This document shows, in pieces, positions 52,493-61,586 of a DNA stretch of 64,000 nucleotides. The position numbers and the translations under genes are program-made. How positions within the stretch are numbered: the stretch's first letter is position 1; each line of letters starts with the position of its first letter. The DNA lies in contig NZ_CP083387.1 in NCBI RefSeq assembly GCF_020042345.1, positions 4,092,001 to 4,156,000 of the forward strand, written 5' to 3'. The stretch is from Arachidicoccus terrestris. Its GTDB lineage: Bacteria; Bacteroidota; Bacteroidia; Chitinophagales; Chitinophagaceae. The notes beneath the pieces were generated by a model, which worked only from the letters and a program-made list of their open reading frames with translations, was not told the DNA's origin and did no database searches.

Positions 52493-53566
52493 ATGACGGA
52501 AGCGGAAATAGTAAAAGCACTCACAGGTGTGATAGATCCAGATCAAAAAAAGGATATTATCTCCTTACATATGGTATCTGATATCAAGGTACATGATAAA
52601 AACATATCGCTGACAGTAGGCGTGCCTATGACATCAGCCCCTCATAAAGGCAGTATTAATGAGCAATGTGAAACAGAAATTAAAAAACTAGATCCGGAAG
52701 TAAATGTCAATGTGACTTTTACAGCTAAAACCAGTAAGATTAGCGCCGTACATGAAAAAGTCCTCCCCGGTGTTAAAAACATCATTGCAGTAGTCAGTGG
52801 GAAAGGCGGTGTGGGCAAAAGCACTGTTTCAGCTAACCTGGCTCTGGCATTAGCCCAGGACGGGTTTAGCGTCGGATATATGGATGCTGATATATACGGC
52901 CCCAGTGGGCCTATCATGTTCGGCGTGCGTGGAGACCGGCCTATGATGATGGAGGTCGAAGGCAAAGCTAAGATTGCCCCCTTAGAAAAATATGGCATTA
53001 AAATTATAAGTATAGGCTTGTTAGTAGATGAGAGACAGGCAGTTGTGTGGAGAGGGCCTATGGTAAGCAGTGCTGTTCGTCAATTTGTTACAGATGTTTA
53101 CTGGGGGGATCTGGATTACCTCATCATTGATATGCCTCCCGGAACGGGTGATATCCACCTGACACTTATGCAGTTAGTACCAGTGACCGGGGTTGTGATT
53201 GTCACTACCCCACAGGACGTAGCGTTGGCGGATGCCAAGAAAGGCATCGCGATGTTTGGACAGGCACAAATAAATGTTCCTATTTTGGGTATCGTGGAAA
53301 ATATGGCTTACTTCACACCCGCCGAGTTACCGGACAACAAATACTACATTTTCGGTAAGGAAGGAGGTAAACATCTGGCCAGTGAGTATGATATTCCATT
53401 CCTGGGACAGATTCCCTTGGTGCAGAGCATTAGAGAAGGGGGGGATCAGGGCGTGCCCGCCATGATGGGCGCAGATGAGATCACAAAAAAAGCTTTTCGG
53501 GGCTTTGCGGATGAGACAGTGAAACAAGTGGCCATCTATCGTGCGGAGCATATTGTTAAAAGATAA
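52493..53566 (+). CDS. mrp: Mrp/ApbC iron-sulfur cluster carrier ATPase
   Basis: The protein of about 357 residues has an N-terminal MIP18/DUF59 domain (MTEAEIVKALTGVIDPD, about 1-95) and a P-loop NTPase of the MinD/Mrp type with the deviant Walker A VVSGKGGVGKSTVSANLA (about 100-117), DADIYGPSGP, DYLIIDMPPGTGD and VTTPQDVALADA. These proteins bind and transfer Fe-S clusters in the cytoplasm. The ATG at 52493 is used because it gives the canonical MTEAEIVKAL; the longer frame from 52409 adds 28 residues of leader. The CAP-domain gene follows 72 bp later. Confidence 0.94.
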   Translation: MTEAEIVKALTGVIDPDQKKDIISLHMVSDIKVHDKNISLTVGVPMTSAPHKGSINEQCETEIKKLDPEVNVNVTFTAKTSKISAVHEKVLPGVKNIIAVVSGKGGVGKSTVSANLALALAQDGFSVGYMDADIYGPSGPIMFGVRGDRPMMMEVEGKAKIAPLEKYGIKIISIGLLVDERQAVVWRGPMVSSAVRQFVTDVYWGDLDYLIIDMPPGTGDIHLTLMQLVPVTGVVIVTTPQDVALADAKKGIAMFGQAQINVPILGIVENMAYFTPAELPDNKYYIFGKEGGKHLASEYDIPFLGQIPLVQSIREGGDQGVPAMMGADEITKKAFRGFADETVKQVAIYRAEHIVKR

Positions 53567-53638
53567 TAATTGATGTGTAATAAACCAAGCAGATGTATTG
53601 AAAGTCATAGGTTGGAAAAACACAAAATATTATTTTCT

Positions 53639-54097
53639 ATGCGCCTATTTCGTTCATTACTTATTGTATCTATCCTGACGCTTGGCGTCTTCATAACTGT
53701 GTCCGCTCAGAGTCGTGGTCAGTTCCAGAGGGAAATTTTAAAATATACCAATCAATACAGGCATCGGCAGGGACTGCCCGCGCTTGAATCGGATCAGGTA
53801 GCCACACGCTTGGCTCAAAAACATAGCAGTGACATGGCTAGTCGGAGAGCTGGATTTGGACATGGTGGGTTCCAACAACGGACTAATAAACTACGCGCTG
53901 CCTATGGTCGTTATATCGCTACAGGAGAAAATGTGGCTTATGGCAAACTTTCTGCCAAGGAGGTTGTTAATATCTGGATCCATAGCCGGCCACACCGTAA
54001 GAATTTGCTGGGTAATTTTAATAAGATTGGCATTGGGATTGCGTATGACCGGCAGGGGATCGCTTATTTTACCCAATTATTTGTCAGAACCAATTAA
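53639..54097 (+). CDS. Secreted CAP-domain (SCP/PR-1-like) protein
   Basis: The protein of about 152 residues has a signal peptide (SLLIVSILTLGVFITVSAQ). The whole mature part is a CAP domain with ILKYTNQYRHRQGLPALES (about 32-50), the histidines in LAQKHSSDMASR and FGHGGF, GENVAYGKLSAKEVVNIWIHSRPHR and GIGIAYDRQGIAYFTQLF. This is the YkwD-like bacterial form, whose substrate is not known. The ATG at 53639 is used, because the longer frame adds 23 residues before the signal peptide. It follows mrp and precedes queA by about 220 bp. Confidence 0.92.
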   Translation: MRLFRSLLIVSILTLGVFITVSAQSRGQFQREILKYTNQYRHRQGLPALESDQVATRLAQKHSSDMASRRAGFGHGGFQQRTNKLRAAYGRYIATGENVAYGKLSAKEVVNIWIHSRPHRKNLLGNFNKIGIGIAYDRQGIAYFTQLFVRTN

Positions 54098-54158
54098 ACG
54101 AAAACATAATATTATATCTATCGAAACGTTAATATCTGGTTGTGATGGATTATTTTCG

Positions 54159-54166
54159 TAATTTTG
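54159..54166 (+). promoter_or_regulatory. -7 promoter element TAATTTTG for queA
   Basis: Exact TAnnTTTG match about 150 bp before the queA ATG; a TTG is present upstream at a plausible distance. Confidence 0.4.
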
Positions 54167-54318
54167 CGCACTTATTATGATGCCGTAACATCATCCAGTC
54201 GCCCCGTAAGGCGTCGACAGTATGTATGTGGGCTATTAAAAATATTAATTAATAGACACAGGATACACCCCGAGAGGCAACTTTTTTGGGTTACATCTGT
54301 AAAATTTGAACCAAGCAC

Positions 54319-55368
54319 ATGAAATTATCTCAGTTTCGCTTCGATTTACCCCTAAACTTAATTTCTCAGAATCCACCGAAACGCCGCGAAGACTCTCGTC
54401 TGATGGTCGTTGAAAGAAACACAGGCCGTATTGAACATAAACAGTTTAAAGATGTCCTGGATTATTTTGATGATAAGGATGTTTTTGTAGTGAATAATAC
54501 GAAGGTTTTTCCGGCCAGGATGTATGGCAGAAAGGAGAAGACGGGTGCCAAGATTGAAGTCTTTTTACTACGTGAATTGAATAAGCAAAACCGTCTTTGG
54601 GACGTGATTGTAGATCCGGCCCGTAAGATCCGTGTAGGAAACAAATTATATTTTGGAGAAAATGATGAATTGGTCGCTGAAGTGATAGACAATACGACCA
54701 GCCGTGGAAGAACAATCCGTTTCCTATGGGATAGCGATGAAGCCAGCTTTAGAAAAATGCTGGAATTTATGGGCGAAACACCGTTACCTAAATACATCAA
54801 GCGTAAACCCACTGAAGAGGATAAGGAACGCTATCAGACCGTTTATGCTAAATATGAAGGAGCCGTCGCTGCGCCAACAGCCGGTATGCACTTTAGTAAA
54901 GAGCTGATTAAGCGCCTGGAGATCCAGGGCATTAAATTCGCAGAATTAACCCTGCATACCAGTCTGGGGACTTTCCGCCCGATTGAAGTAGAAGACCTGA
55001 GCAAACATAAAATGGATGCAGAATATTTTCGGATTGACGAAGAGACCTGCAAAATCGTTAATGCGGCCAAACAGAGTGGCCACCGTATCTGCTCGGTAGG
55101 TACGACCACTATGCGTGCCCTGGAAAGCAGCTTCACCGCACAAGGATTATTAAAGCCGAATGAAGGATGGACCAATGTATTTGTTCATCCCCCACATAAT
55201 TTCAGCATCGCTGACAGCCTGATCACCAATTTTCATTTACCTAAGACCAGTTTGCTGATCATGGTATGCGCCTTTACCGGTTATGACCTGGCCATGGAAG
55301 CCTATCAGACGGCGATCAAGGAAAAATATAATTTCTTCACCTATGGTGATGCCATGTTGGTTATCTAA
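54319..55368 (+). CDS. queA: S-adenosylmethionine:tRNA ribosyltransferase-isomerase
   Basis: QueA transfers the ribosyl part of SAM to preQ1-tRNA to make epoxyqueuosine. The 349-residue length is normal. Marks are [23 protein letters not shown] near the start, [18 protein letters not shown] (about 57-73), [14 protein letters not shown]-type [17 protein letters not shown] (about 178-196), [21 protein letters not shown] and [16 protein letters not shown]. It is monocistronic with its own promoter and a strong terminator; other queuosine genes are not in the window. Confidence 0.97.
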   Translation: MKLSQFRFDLPLNLISQNPPKRREDSRLMVVERNTGRIEHKQFKDVLDYFDDKDVFVVNNTKVFPARMYGRKEKTGAKIEVFLLRELNKQNRLWDVIVDPARKIRVGNKLYFGENDELVAEVIDNTTSRGRTIRFLWDSDEASFRKMLEFMGETPLPKYIKRKPTEEDKERYQTVYAKYEGAVAAPTAGMHFSKELIKRLEIQGIKFAELTLHTSLGTFRPIEVEDLSKHKMDAEYFRIDEETCKIVNAAKQSGHRICSVGTTTMRALESSFTAQGLLKPNEGWTNVFVHPPHNFSIADSLITNFHLPKTSLLIMVCAFTGYDLAMEAYQTAIKEKYNFFTYGDAMLVI

Positions 55369-55379
55369 TTTGGCTTTTT

Positions 55380-55412
55380 AAGGAGATAGGCCTTACTCCC
55401 TATCTCCTTTTT
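55380..55412 (+). terminator. Terminator of queA
   Basis: AAGGAGATAGG and CCTATCTCCTT form a perfect 11-bp stem with an 8-nt loop and a following T-run. Confidence 0.88.
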
Positions 55413-55469
55413 GCATTTAAACCGGCCCGGCAGGCAACAAAACGCTGCTTTAAACTGAAAATCTGTAGG

Positions 55470-56219
55470 ATGTTCAACCTATTCAAAAAATCTGGCGTTT
55501 CTGCGACTAAAAATCGAGACTGGGGATTTGTCAAAACGGACATACACAGCCACATTCTCCCCGGTATTGATGATGGTGCCCAGACCCTGGAAGAGAGTCT
55601 GGCCCTGATTGACAGCATGTATAGACATGGTTATCGCAAGATGATCGCTACTCCCCACTCCAGTGAGGATATTTATCCCAATGATACCAAGACGATTATA
55701 GAAAGAAGGGATCTATTGCGCAGGGCCGTCGGGGAAAAAGGGATTGATATGCAAATAGAAGCGGCTGCGGAATACATGATAGACGAGCGCTTTGTAAAAA
55801 TGGTGGAAAGTGGTGAACCTATGCTTACGATCCATGATAACCGTGTCTTAGTAGAGATGTCTTATCTGCTGGAGTCTCCTTATCTGCATAATGGCCTTTT
55901 TGCCTTACAAACGCACGGATATCAACCCATACTGGCCCACCCTGAGCGATACAACTTTTACCACAATACACCGGATAAATATGACGAGCTTAAAGAAAAG
56001 GGGTGTTTATTTCAATTGAACCTCATCGCCTTTTCCGGTTACTATGGCAAGCATGTCAAAAAGGTAGCTACTTATCTTTTTGAGAAAGGCATGTATGATT
56101 ATGTAGGCTCCGATATTCACCATACCCGGCATACGAATGCCCTGCATTCGGTGCTGCAATCCAGAGTGATGACTGAGCTAACTGACTATCCGTTCGTGAA
56201 CGGCACGCTGAACATTTAA
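55470..56219 (+). CDS. CpsB/YwqE-type PHP-domain protein tyrosine phosphatase
   Basis: The 249-residue protein has the PHP metal-binding motifs: TDIHSHILPGIDDGA (about 23-37, two His and Asp), the middle IATPHSSEDIYPN, the Glu in EAAAEYMID, LAHPERYNF (about 157) and GSDIHHTRH (about 212). This is the CpsB/YwqE family that dephosphorylates the tyrosine kinase (Wzc-like) controlling capsule or exopolysaccharide export. It fits the surface-polysaccharide genes that follow, though it is on the opposite strand to most of them and converges with the acyltransferase gene (13-bp gap). Confidence 0.92.
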   Translation: MFNLFKKSGVSATKNRDWGFVKTDIHSHILPGIDDGAQTLEESLALIDSMYRHGYRKMIATPHSSEDIYPNDTKTIIERRDLLRRAVGEKGIDMQIEAAAEYMIDERFVKMVESGEPMLTIHDNRVLVEMSYLLESPYLHNGLFALQTHGYQPILAHPERYNFYHNTPDKYDELKEKGCLFQLNLIAFSGYYGKHVKKVATYLFEKGMYDYVGSDIHHTRHTNALHSVLQSRVMTELTDYPFVNGTLNI

Positions 56220-56232
56220 AAAGTAAGATTGG

Positions 56233-57348
56233 CTACCATTTGCGCTTCAGCCATGCCCTGACCGGCTCATCATAATATTTAAGACAGAGATAAGCTACCA
56301 AGATAGATCCGGTAACTGTTAATGCCCCATATCCGATCGCTAATGGCATACTAGTCAGGTGGTGATCACTTGCCCATCCCGTATAAATGTAGATAAAGGC
56401 ATAATGCGTGATATATAGAGGATAGGAAATGTCGCCCAGGAATTTACAAATTTTATTCTCTGTCTGGGAGGTAGTAAATCCGCTGGCCCCTAAATATACG
56501 ATTAAAGGAAATAGACATATAATGACGAAGGACTCATAAAGCCCATTCATCCATCTGTGGGCATCTCCACCGATCCTGGGCATCGCTAGGGCAACACAAA
56601 TAAGAATACTGCATAGTAGAAAGGCATGTTTAATCCGGCCAGGTTGAGCCACTCTGGAAAGTAATAACCCGGCTAAAAAGGGGTAAAGCAAACGGGTGAA
56701 CCCGATGCGTAAGTGCTCCGGGTTGACGACCCAGCCGCCGACAACATCTCCCCTTGCTGAAGTAAGCAAATAATGAACGAGAATGCCTGCTGTTAGTATG
56801 ACCAGAACAGACAGCGCCTTTTTGGAAAGCTTTCGGAGGCCGATGGCATAGAGTATATTGGCAATATATTCAAAAAACAAAGACCAGCCGGGACCATCCA
56901 GCGGATGCATTTCATCCCAGCCTCTAATATCCATACCGGGTGTAACAGGGATCAGTGTAAAGCCGATCAACATCGTCAGGACGACTGCCCAGACTGGAAC
57001 AGTATGGATCTGCGGCCACAGGGAGGAGTCTCCAAAATAGAAGCAAATGGCCCCTATGATCATTCCCATGATGACCATAGGTTGCAACCGCTGCAGGCGT
57101 CTTTTAAAAAATCCGCCTATTGTAAGCTTATGCCACCTGTCATCGTAGGCATAGCCGATCACAAACCCCGACAGGACGAAAAAAAAGTCTACTGCCAGAT
57201 ATCCGTGATTAATAATTTGAGTGAGCGAACTCTCCGCATGGGCTTCAAATGTGTGAAACAGAACAACAATTACAGCGGCGACACCACGGAGTCCATCCAG
57301 GATGGCATAATGTGGTTTGGTGGGAATGGCACTGGCGTTTTGCGTCAT
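56233..57348 (-). CDS. Membrane-bound O-acyltransferase, acyltransferase 3 family
   Basis: The 371-residue polytopic protein starts with the family signature ILDGLRGVAAVIVVLFHTFE (about 17-36), in which the His is the catalytic candidate, followed by VDFFFVLSGFVIGYAYDDRW. About ten hydrophobic helices follow, and the end is basic (YYDEPVRAWLKRKW). Such enzymes acetylate or succinylate sugars of lipopolysaccharide, capsule or glycolipids in the inner membrane. Its place next to a CpsB-type phosphatase and rfb genes supports modification of a surface polysaccharide. Confidence 0.92.
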   Translation of the reverse strand: MTQNASAIPTKPHYAILDGLRGVAAVIVVLFHTFEAHAESSLTQIINHGYLAVDFFFVLSGFVIGYAYDDRWHKLTIGGFFKRRLQRLQPMVIMGMIIGAICFYFGDSSLWPQIHTVPVWAVVLTMLIGFTLIPVTPGMDIRGWDEMHPLDGPGWSLFFEYIANILYAIGLRKLSKKALSVLVILTAGILVHYLLTSARGDVVGGWVVNPEHLRIGFTRLLYPFLAGLLLSRVAQPGRIKHAFLLCSILICVALAMPRIGGDAHRWMNGLYESFVIICLFPLIVYLGASGFTTSQTENKICKFLGDISYPLYITHYAFIYIYTGWASDHHLTSMPLAIGYGALTVTGSILVAYLCLKYYDEPVRAWLKRKW

Positions 57349-57633
57349 GCTCTCGTCTTGTTTAATTTACAATGATTAACTGTAAATATAACGCAGATGC
57401 CCCATATTCATAAATGAAATCTGTAATTTTTTGTATCTGTCCAATCACAAGACCGGCCTTAAGCCTTCGGCAATCTATATTCTCCAGCTCCCTATTGCGG
57501 ATCAATAATGAATAAATCCGCCGCTTTCAAATAACTCATTTATGTAATAAATGACGAGCGGTTTATTCTCTTCGTTAAAGAAATGCAACCAGACGAGTAA
57601 CTGAACAAACTATGCCGTGATCATTGACGGTGG

Positions 57634-57795
57634 TTAATCTTTTTTCCTATTAAGGAACGAATATAAGGTTAACGCAAGGAAGCCCGCAACACCCCCGGCC
57701 TGAAAGCTTTTTGAAGGAATCCATAGCAGCCAGATTATATTGGATGTGACACCTAAAACCGCAATGATAAATAATATCCTTTTGAATGTCTTCAT
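57634..57795 (-). CDS. Small membrane protein of unknown function
   Basis: This ORF of 53 residues is too short for most ORF cut-offs. It begins with a basic MKTFKR, has a hydrophobic helix (ILFIIAVLGVTSNIIWLLWI), a short turn (PSKSFQAGG), a second hydrophobic segment (VAGFLALTLYSFL) and a basic end NRKKD. This is the typical layout of a two-helix inner-membrane peptide. It lies in a 523-bp gap between the acyltransferase and Gfo/Idh genes on the same strand. I do not recognise a family. The rest of the gap (57349-57633) holds only a TCATTTAT-GTA-ATAAATGA palindrome at 57536-57554. Confidence 0.6.
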   Translation of the reverse strand: MKTFKRILFIIAVLGVTSNIIWLLWIPSKSFQAGGVAGFLALTLYSFLNRKKD

Positions 57796-57871
57796 AACTT
57801 AGATCTTTTATATCCTTTGGAAGAGTAATGATACAGACTTATGCTGTTTTGTTAATGGACTGTCCGGCAAT

Positions 57872-58909
57872 TTAGTTAGGGCATCTGTAATTATAGACCT
57901 GTTCTATAAGACTGATTACCTCGGCAGCCTCTTGTACCGTTGGCAATTCAGCAGCTTCTCCTTTATAGGACTTTTCCAATTCCTCCCAGAACTTGTAATG
58001 TCCTGCAGCAGCACCGAATTTTTCTTTATAGGGATCCTCGGATAAAGCGACTTCCAGATCTTCCTGTCCGGGTAATCCGCTGCCAATGGCATATAGCAGT
58101 TTTTCCATGTACTGCCCTCCTATTTTGACGGATCCTTTCTCTGCAATAATCGTCAGCGTACTCTCTGCGTTTTTACCCCAGGCAGCTGTGCTAAACGTCA
58201 TGGTGGCTAATGCATCTTTTGCTATGCCGTCATTAAAATCAAATTGTATCACTCCTGAATCCTCGAACTGAGATAAGTTCTGGTGATTAAAATCCAGCAG
58301 TTCGGCATTTTTGACCATCGGTTTGCCAAATAACCAGTACAGCATATCTATAAAATGCAAAAACTGCGTATACAGACTCCCGCCGTCCAGTTTCAGGTCT
58401 CCATGCCAGCTGTCCTTCTGATAATACCTTTCATCTCTGTTCCAGAGGCAATTTATCTGAAGGATATAGATTTTACCCAGGAGTTCTTTTTGCAGCATCT
58501 GCTGCAGCCACTGTGATATTTTAGCGTACCGGTTTTGTACGACCGGAAATAAATTAAGCCCTTTGTTTTGGGCTTGTTGCTGATGGGCAAGTAAGGCGTG
58601 GCTGCTAAGCACCATCGGCTTCTCTGCGACTACATCTAATCCATGTTCCAGGCAAAGCTTAATTTGTTCGCTATGGAGCCCGTTAGGGGTGGCAATAACC
58701 GCTAATTGTGCACAGATATTCGCGGCAAAAAAATCTTCTATAGAAGTAAAAAAAGATGCTGCCTCAGAGAGGTTTTCAGGCCTTGTTACGTGGTGCGGAT
58801 CCACAAGTGCCGCAAGATCAAAAAAACCTGAAGCCTCAATCACTGCTTTGTGGCGTTTGCCGATATGACCATAACCGATCACTACTACTTTTATTTTTGA
58901 GTCACTCAC
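57872..58909 (-). CDS. Gfo/Idh/MocA family sugar oxidoreductase
   Basis: The 345-residue NAD(P)-dependent protein has an N-terminal Rossmann fold (VVVIGYGHIGKRHKAVIEASG, then AQLAVIATPNGLHSEQIKLCL, and VAEKPMVLSSH with the catalytic Lys at about 94). The C-terminal alpha/beta domain shows WHGDLKLDGGSLYTQFLHFID, close to the WbpB/WlbA-like group that oxidises nucleotide sugars. It starts with GTG at 58909. It is the last gene after rfbB, rfbC and rfbA (48-bp gap), where rfbD would often be found. The substrate is probably a nucleotide sugar, but this is inferred from context. Confidence 0.9.
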   Translation of the reverse strand: MSDSKIKVVVIGYGHIGKRHKAVIEASGFFDLAALVDPHHVTRPENLSEAASFFTSIEDFFAANICAQLAVIATPNGLHSEQIKLCLEHGLDVVAEKPMVLSSHALLAHQQQAQNKGLNLFPVVQNRYAKISQWLQQMLQKELLGKIYILQINCLWNRDERYYQKDSWHGDLKLDGGSLYTQFLHFIDMLYWLFGKPMVKNAELLDFNHQNLSQFEDSGVIQFDFNDGIAKDALATMTFSTAAWGKNAESTLTIIAEKGSVKIGGQYMEKLLYAIGSGLPGQEDLEVALSEDPYKEKFGAAAGHYKFWEELEKSYKGEAAELPTVQEAAEVISLIEQVYNYRCPN

Positions 58910-58957
58910 TTTCGTATAGGTATGTTTTGTTTTGGTGCATGAAGAACTGGTGCGCCC

Positions 58958-59812
58958 TTAAAGCTTTAAAAGGTACTCGCCGTAACCGCTTTTCTTCAAT
59001 GGCTCAGCAACTTTACGCAATTGTTCCCTGTCAATAAAGCTCATTCTAAAAGCAATTTCTTCAGGACAGCCTATTTTTAGCCCCTGCCTATTCTCAATGA
59101 CCTGCACAAACTGTGACGCCTCCATCATAGAGTCATGCGTACCGGTATCCAGCCAGGCGGTCCCCCTGCTAAGTACACCCACATTTAAGCATCCCTTTTC
59201 CAGATAATAGCGGTTCACATCGGTGATCTCATATTCTCCTCTGGCAGAAGGTTGTATATTTTTAGCGACCTCGACTACGGAGTTATCATAAAAATAGAGT
59301 CCTGGAACCGCATAATTAGATTTGGGCTGTCTGGGCTTTTCTTCTATAGAAATCGCCTGATTATGGGCGTCAAATTCTACTACGCCATAGCGTTCAGGGT
59401 CACTGACCTGGTAGGCGAATATTACACCGCCTTGCGGATTATTATTTTGCTGTAATAATTTAGCAAGCCCGCTGCCATAAAATATATTGTCTCCCAGGAT
59501 CAATGCGACTTTATCCGTTCCGATAAAGTCCGCGCCCAAAACAAAAGCCTGCGCCAGTCCATTGGGCTCTGGTTGTATTATATATTCAAAATGACACCCC
59601 CATTTAGTGCCGTCGCCCAGTAATCTTATAAACCCCGCCTGATCATCTGCTGTGGTAATGATCAGAATATCCTGAATGCCTGCCATCATGAGTACCGATA
59701 GCGGGTAGTAGATCATGGGTTTATCATAGATTGGCATCAGTTGCTTACTGATACCCAGCGTAATCGGATAAAGGCGTGTGCCGGAACCGCCGGCCAGTAT
59801 GATTCCTTTCAT
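58958..59812 (-). CDS. rfbA: Glucose-1-phosphate thymidylyltransferase
   Basis: RfbA/RmlA makes dTDP-glucose from glucose 1-phosphate and dTTP, the first step of dTDP-sugar synthesis. The 284-residue protein begins [18 protein letters not shown] with the nucleotidyltransferase loop, followed by [21 protein letters not shown]-type [13 protein letters not shown] (about 105-117), [10 protein letters not shown] and [15 protein letters not shown]. The length is short by a few residues compared with the ~290 of enteric RmlA. It is 16 bp after rfbC. Confidence 0.96.
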   Translation of the reverse strand: MKGIILAGGSGTRLYPITLGISKQLMPIYDKPMIYYPLSVLMMAGIQDILIITTADDQAGFIRLLGDGTKWGCHFEYIIQPEPNGLAQAFVLGADFIGTDKVALILGDNIFYGSGLAKLLQQNNNPQGGVIFAYQVSDPERYGVVEFDAHNQAISIEEKPRQPKSNYAVPGLYFYDNSVVEVAKNIQPSARGEYEITDVNRYYLEKGCLNVGVLSRGTAWLDTGTHDSMMEASQFVQVIENRQGLKIGCPEEIAFRMSFIDREQLRKVAEPLKKSGYGEYLLKL

Positions 59813-59828
59813 AGGAAATGGATTTGGA

Positions 59829-60365
59829 TTAGGCGTTAAAATAAGGCAGCAGCAGATCTTTTTCAGAGAGGATCATTTTGTCCTTAGGTATTTGCCAGTC
59901 AATAGCCAAGGTGGGGTCATCATATCGGATCCCAGCTTCGGAGGCCTTGTGGTAAAAATTATCGCATTTATAACTGAACAAGGCCGTTTCAGTCAGTACG
60001 GAGAAGCCATGCGCAAAGCCTCTGGGGATAAATAACTGCAGGTTATTCTCTCCGGACAGTTCAACCCCAAACCACTGCCCATAAGTACCAGAATCTTTTC
60101 TCAGATCCACAGCCACATCATATACACTTCCCTCTATCACTCTGACAAGCTTGGCCTGGGCATGGACACCGGTCTGATAATGCAGCCCCCTGACAGTACC
60201 ATAGGTAGAAAGAGACTGGTTATCCTGTACGAATTCAGCACTGTAACCTGTCAGTTCAGTGAAGGCCTTTTGATTATAGCTTTCAAAGAAGTATCCTCTT
60301 TCATCCTTGAATACCCATGGCTGCATCGTAAAGCAACCTTTTAAGTGTGTTTCCTTTATTTCCAT
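59829..60365 (-). CDS. rfbC: dTDP-4-dehydrorhamnose 3,5-epimerase
   Basis: The 178-residue cupin-type epimerase acts after RfbB. Family features are [13 protein letters not shown] (about 19-31), [22 protein letters not shown] with the catalytic His at about 61, [26 protein letters not shown], and [15 protein letters not shown] (the second His-Gly-F patch). It lies between rfbB (21 bp) and rfbA (16 bp) in one operon. Length and motifs are canonical. Confidence 0.96.
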   Translation of the reverse strand: MEIKETHLKGCFTMQPWVFKDERGYFFESYNQKAFTELTGYSAEFVQDNQSLSTYGTVRGLHYQTGVHAQAKLVRVIEGSVYDVAVDLRKDSGTYGQWFGVELSGENNLQLFIPRGFAHGFSVLTETALFSYKCDNFYHKASEAGIRYDDPTLAIDWQIPKDKMILSEKDLLLPYFNA

Positions 60366-60386
60366 AAATAATTATAACGTCAGTGC

Positions 60387-61445
60387 TTATCTTTCACTGT
60401 ATTGTTTTTCGTAATATTTTTGGTAATCTCCACTGGTTACACCCCGCAACCACTCGTCATTGGCTAAGTACCAGTCCACGGTTTTAGCCAGGCCTTCTTC
60501 GAGCCGCAGGCTCGGTTTCCAGCCCAGGTCCTTTTCCAGCTTGTCTGCATCAATGGCATAACGCAGATCATGTCCGGCTCTGTCCGTCACAAAAGTAATG
60601 AGTTTTGCAGAGTTGCCCGGTTCACGACCCAGCCTGTCATCCATGATCTTGCAAAGCAACTCAATCAGGTCGAGATTTGTCCATTCATTATGTCCTCCGA
60701 TATTATAGGTCGAACCCGGTGCCGCTTTATGATAGATTAGGTCAATGGCCCTTGCATGATCTTCTACAAATAGCCAGTCCCTGACGTTTTCTCCCTTACC
60801 GTAGATAGGAACGGGTTTATGATGCTGGATATTATGGATGGCCAGCGGGATGAGTTTTTCCGGAAAATGATGTGATCCGTAATTATTGCTGCAATTGGAA
60901 ATTACCGTATTGATGCCATAGGTATCGTGATAGGCTCTGACAAAATGGTCGGAGCTCGCCTTGGAGGCGGAATACGGGCTATGCGGATCATAGGCGGTCT
61001 GTTCTGTAAACATACCGTTTTTGCCCAGTGCACCATATACCTCATCGGTGGATACATGATAGAACCGGTGGTCGTCATAGTTGCCTTTCCAGGCTGCCCG
61101 TGCCGCGTTCAATAAATTGACCGTTCCCACGACATTGGTCATCACAAATTCCAGCGGACTGGAGATAGAGCGGTCTACATGACTTTCTGCGGCCAGGTGG
61201 ATAATGCCATCGGGCTGCTCTTTTTCAAAGATATCCAGCATCCGCTGGCTATCCGTGATATCCGCTTTGATAAAACGGTAATTGGGCTTGTCCTCAATGT
61301 CCTTTAGATTGGCCAGATTGCCGGCATAGGTCAGCTTATCCAGATTAATGATCTGGTAATCGGGATATTCATTGACGAATCTCCGTACGACATGTGATCC
61401 TATGAAACCGGCTCCTCCGGTTATAATAAGGGTTTTGTCAGGCAT
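60387..61445 (-). CDS. rfbB: dTDP-glucose 4,6-dehydratase
   Basis: This short-chain dehydrogenase-type enzyme converts dTDP-glucose to the 4-keto-6-deoxy form. The 352-residue protein has the Rossmann glycine motif TGGAGFIGSHVVRRF (about 9-23), HLAAESHVDRSISSPLEF (about 81-98), STDEVYGALG, the catalytic YSASKASSDHFVRAY (Tyr-x3-Lys) and NCSNNYGSHHFPEKLIPL. It is the first gene of the rfb operon. dTDP-4-dehydrorhamnose reductase (rfbD) is not found in the window. Confidence 0.97.
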   Translation of the reverse strand: MPDKTLIITGGAGFIGSHVVRRFVNEYPDYQIINLDKLTYAGNLANLKDIEDKPNYRFIKADITDSQRMLDIFEKEQPDGIIHLAAESHVDRSISSPLEFVMTNVVGTVNLLNAARAAWKGNYDDHRFYHVSTDEVYGALGKNGMFTEQTAYDPHSPYSASKASSDHFVRAYHDTYGINTVISNCSNNYGSHHFPEKLIPLAIHNIQHHKPVPIYGKGENVRDWLFVEDHARAIDLIYHKAAPGSTYNIGGHNEWTNLDLIELLCKIMDDRLGREPGNSAKLITFVTDRAGHDLRYAIDADKLEKDLGWKPSLRLEEGLAKTVDWYLANDEWLRGVTSGDYQKYYEKQYSER

Positions 61446-61521
61446 AGATATAAATAAATTGCTATTTCAAACAAATATAGTCCCCTTTGACGTAAAAAAG
61501 GCAAATAGAATTGTAAAAAAC

Positions 61522-61559
61522 AAAAAGTTCAAACCGCATGAAGGCAGTTTGAACTTTTA
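61522..61559 (-). terminator. Terminator of the aldolase gene
   Basis: AAAAGTTCAAAC and GTTTGAACTTTT form a perfect 12-bp stem with a 12-nt loop; on the minus strand a T-run follows. It lies about 28 bp after the fba stop. Confidence 0.88.
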
Positions 61560-61586
61560 CAGAAAGTTATATCATCAAATGCTTAC

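Noticed and set aside
57536-57554. TCATTTAT-GTA-ATAAATGA palindrome as an operator
   Set aside because: AT-rich short palindromes are expected by chance, no regulator gene is adjacent and no promoter element is near it.
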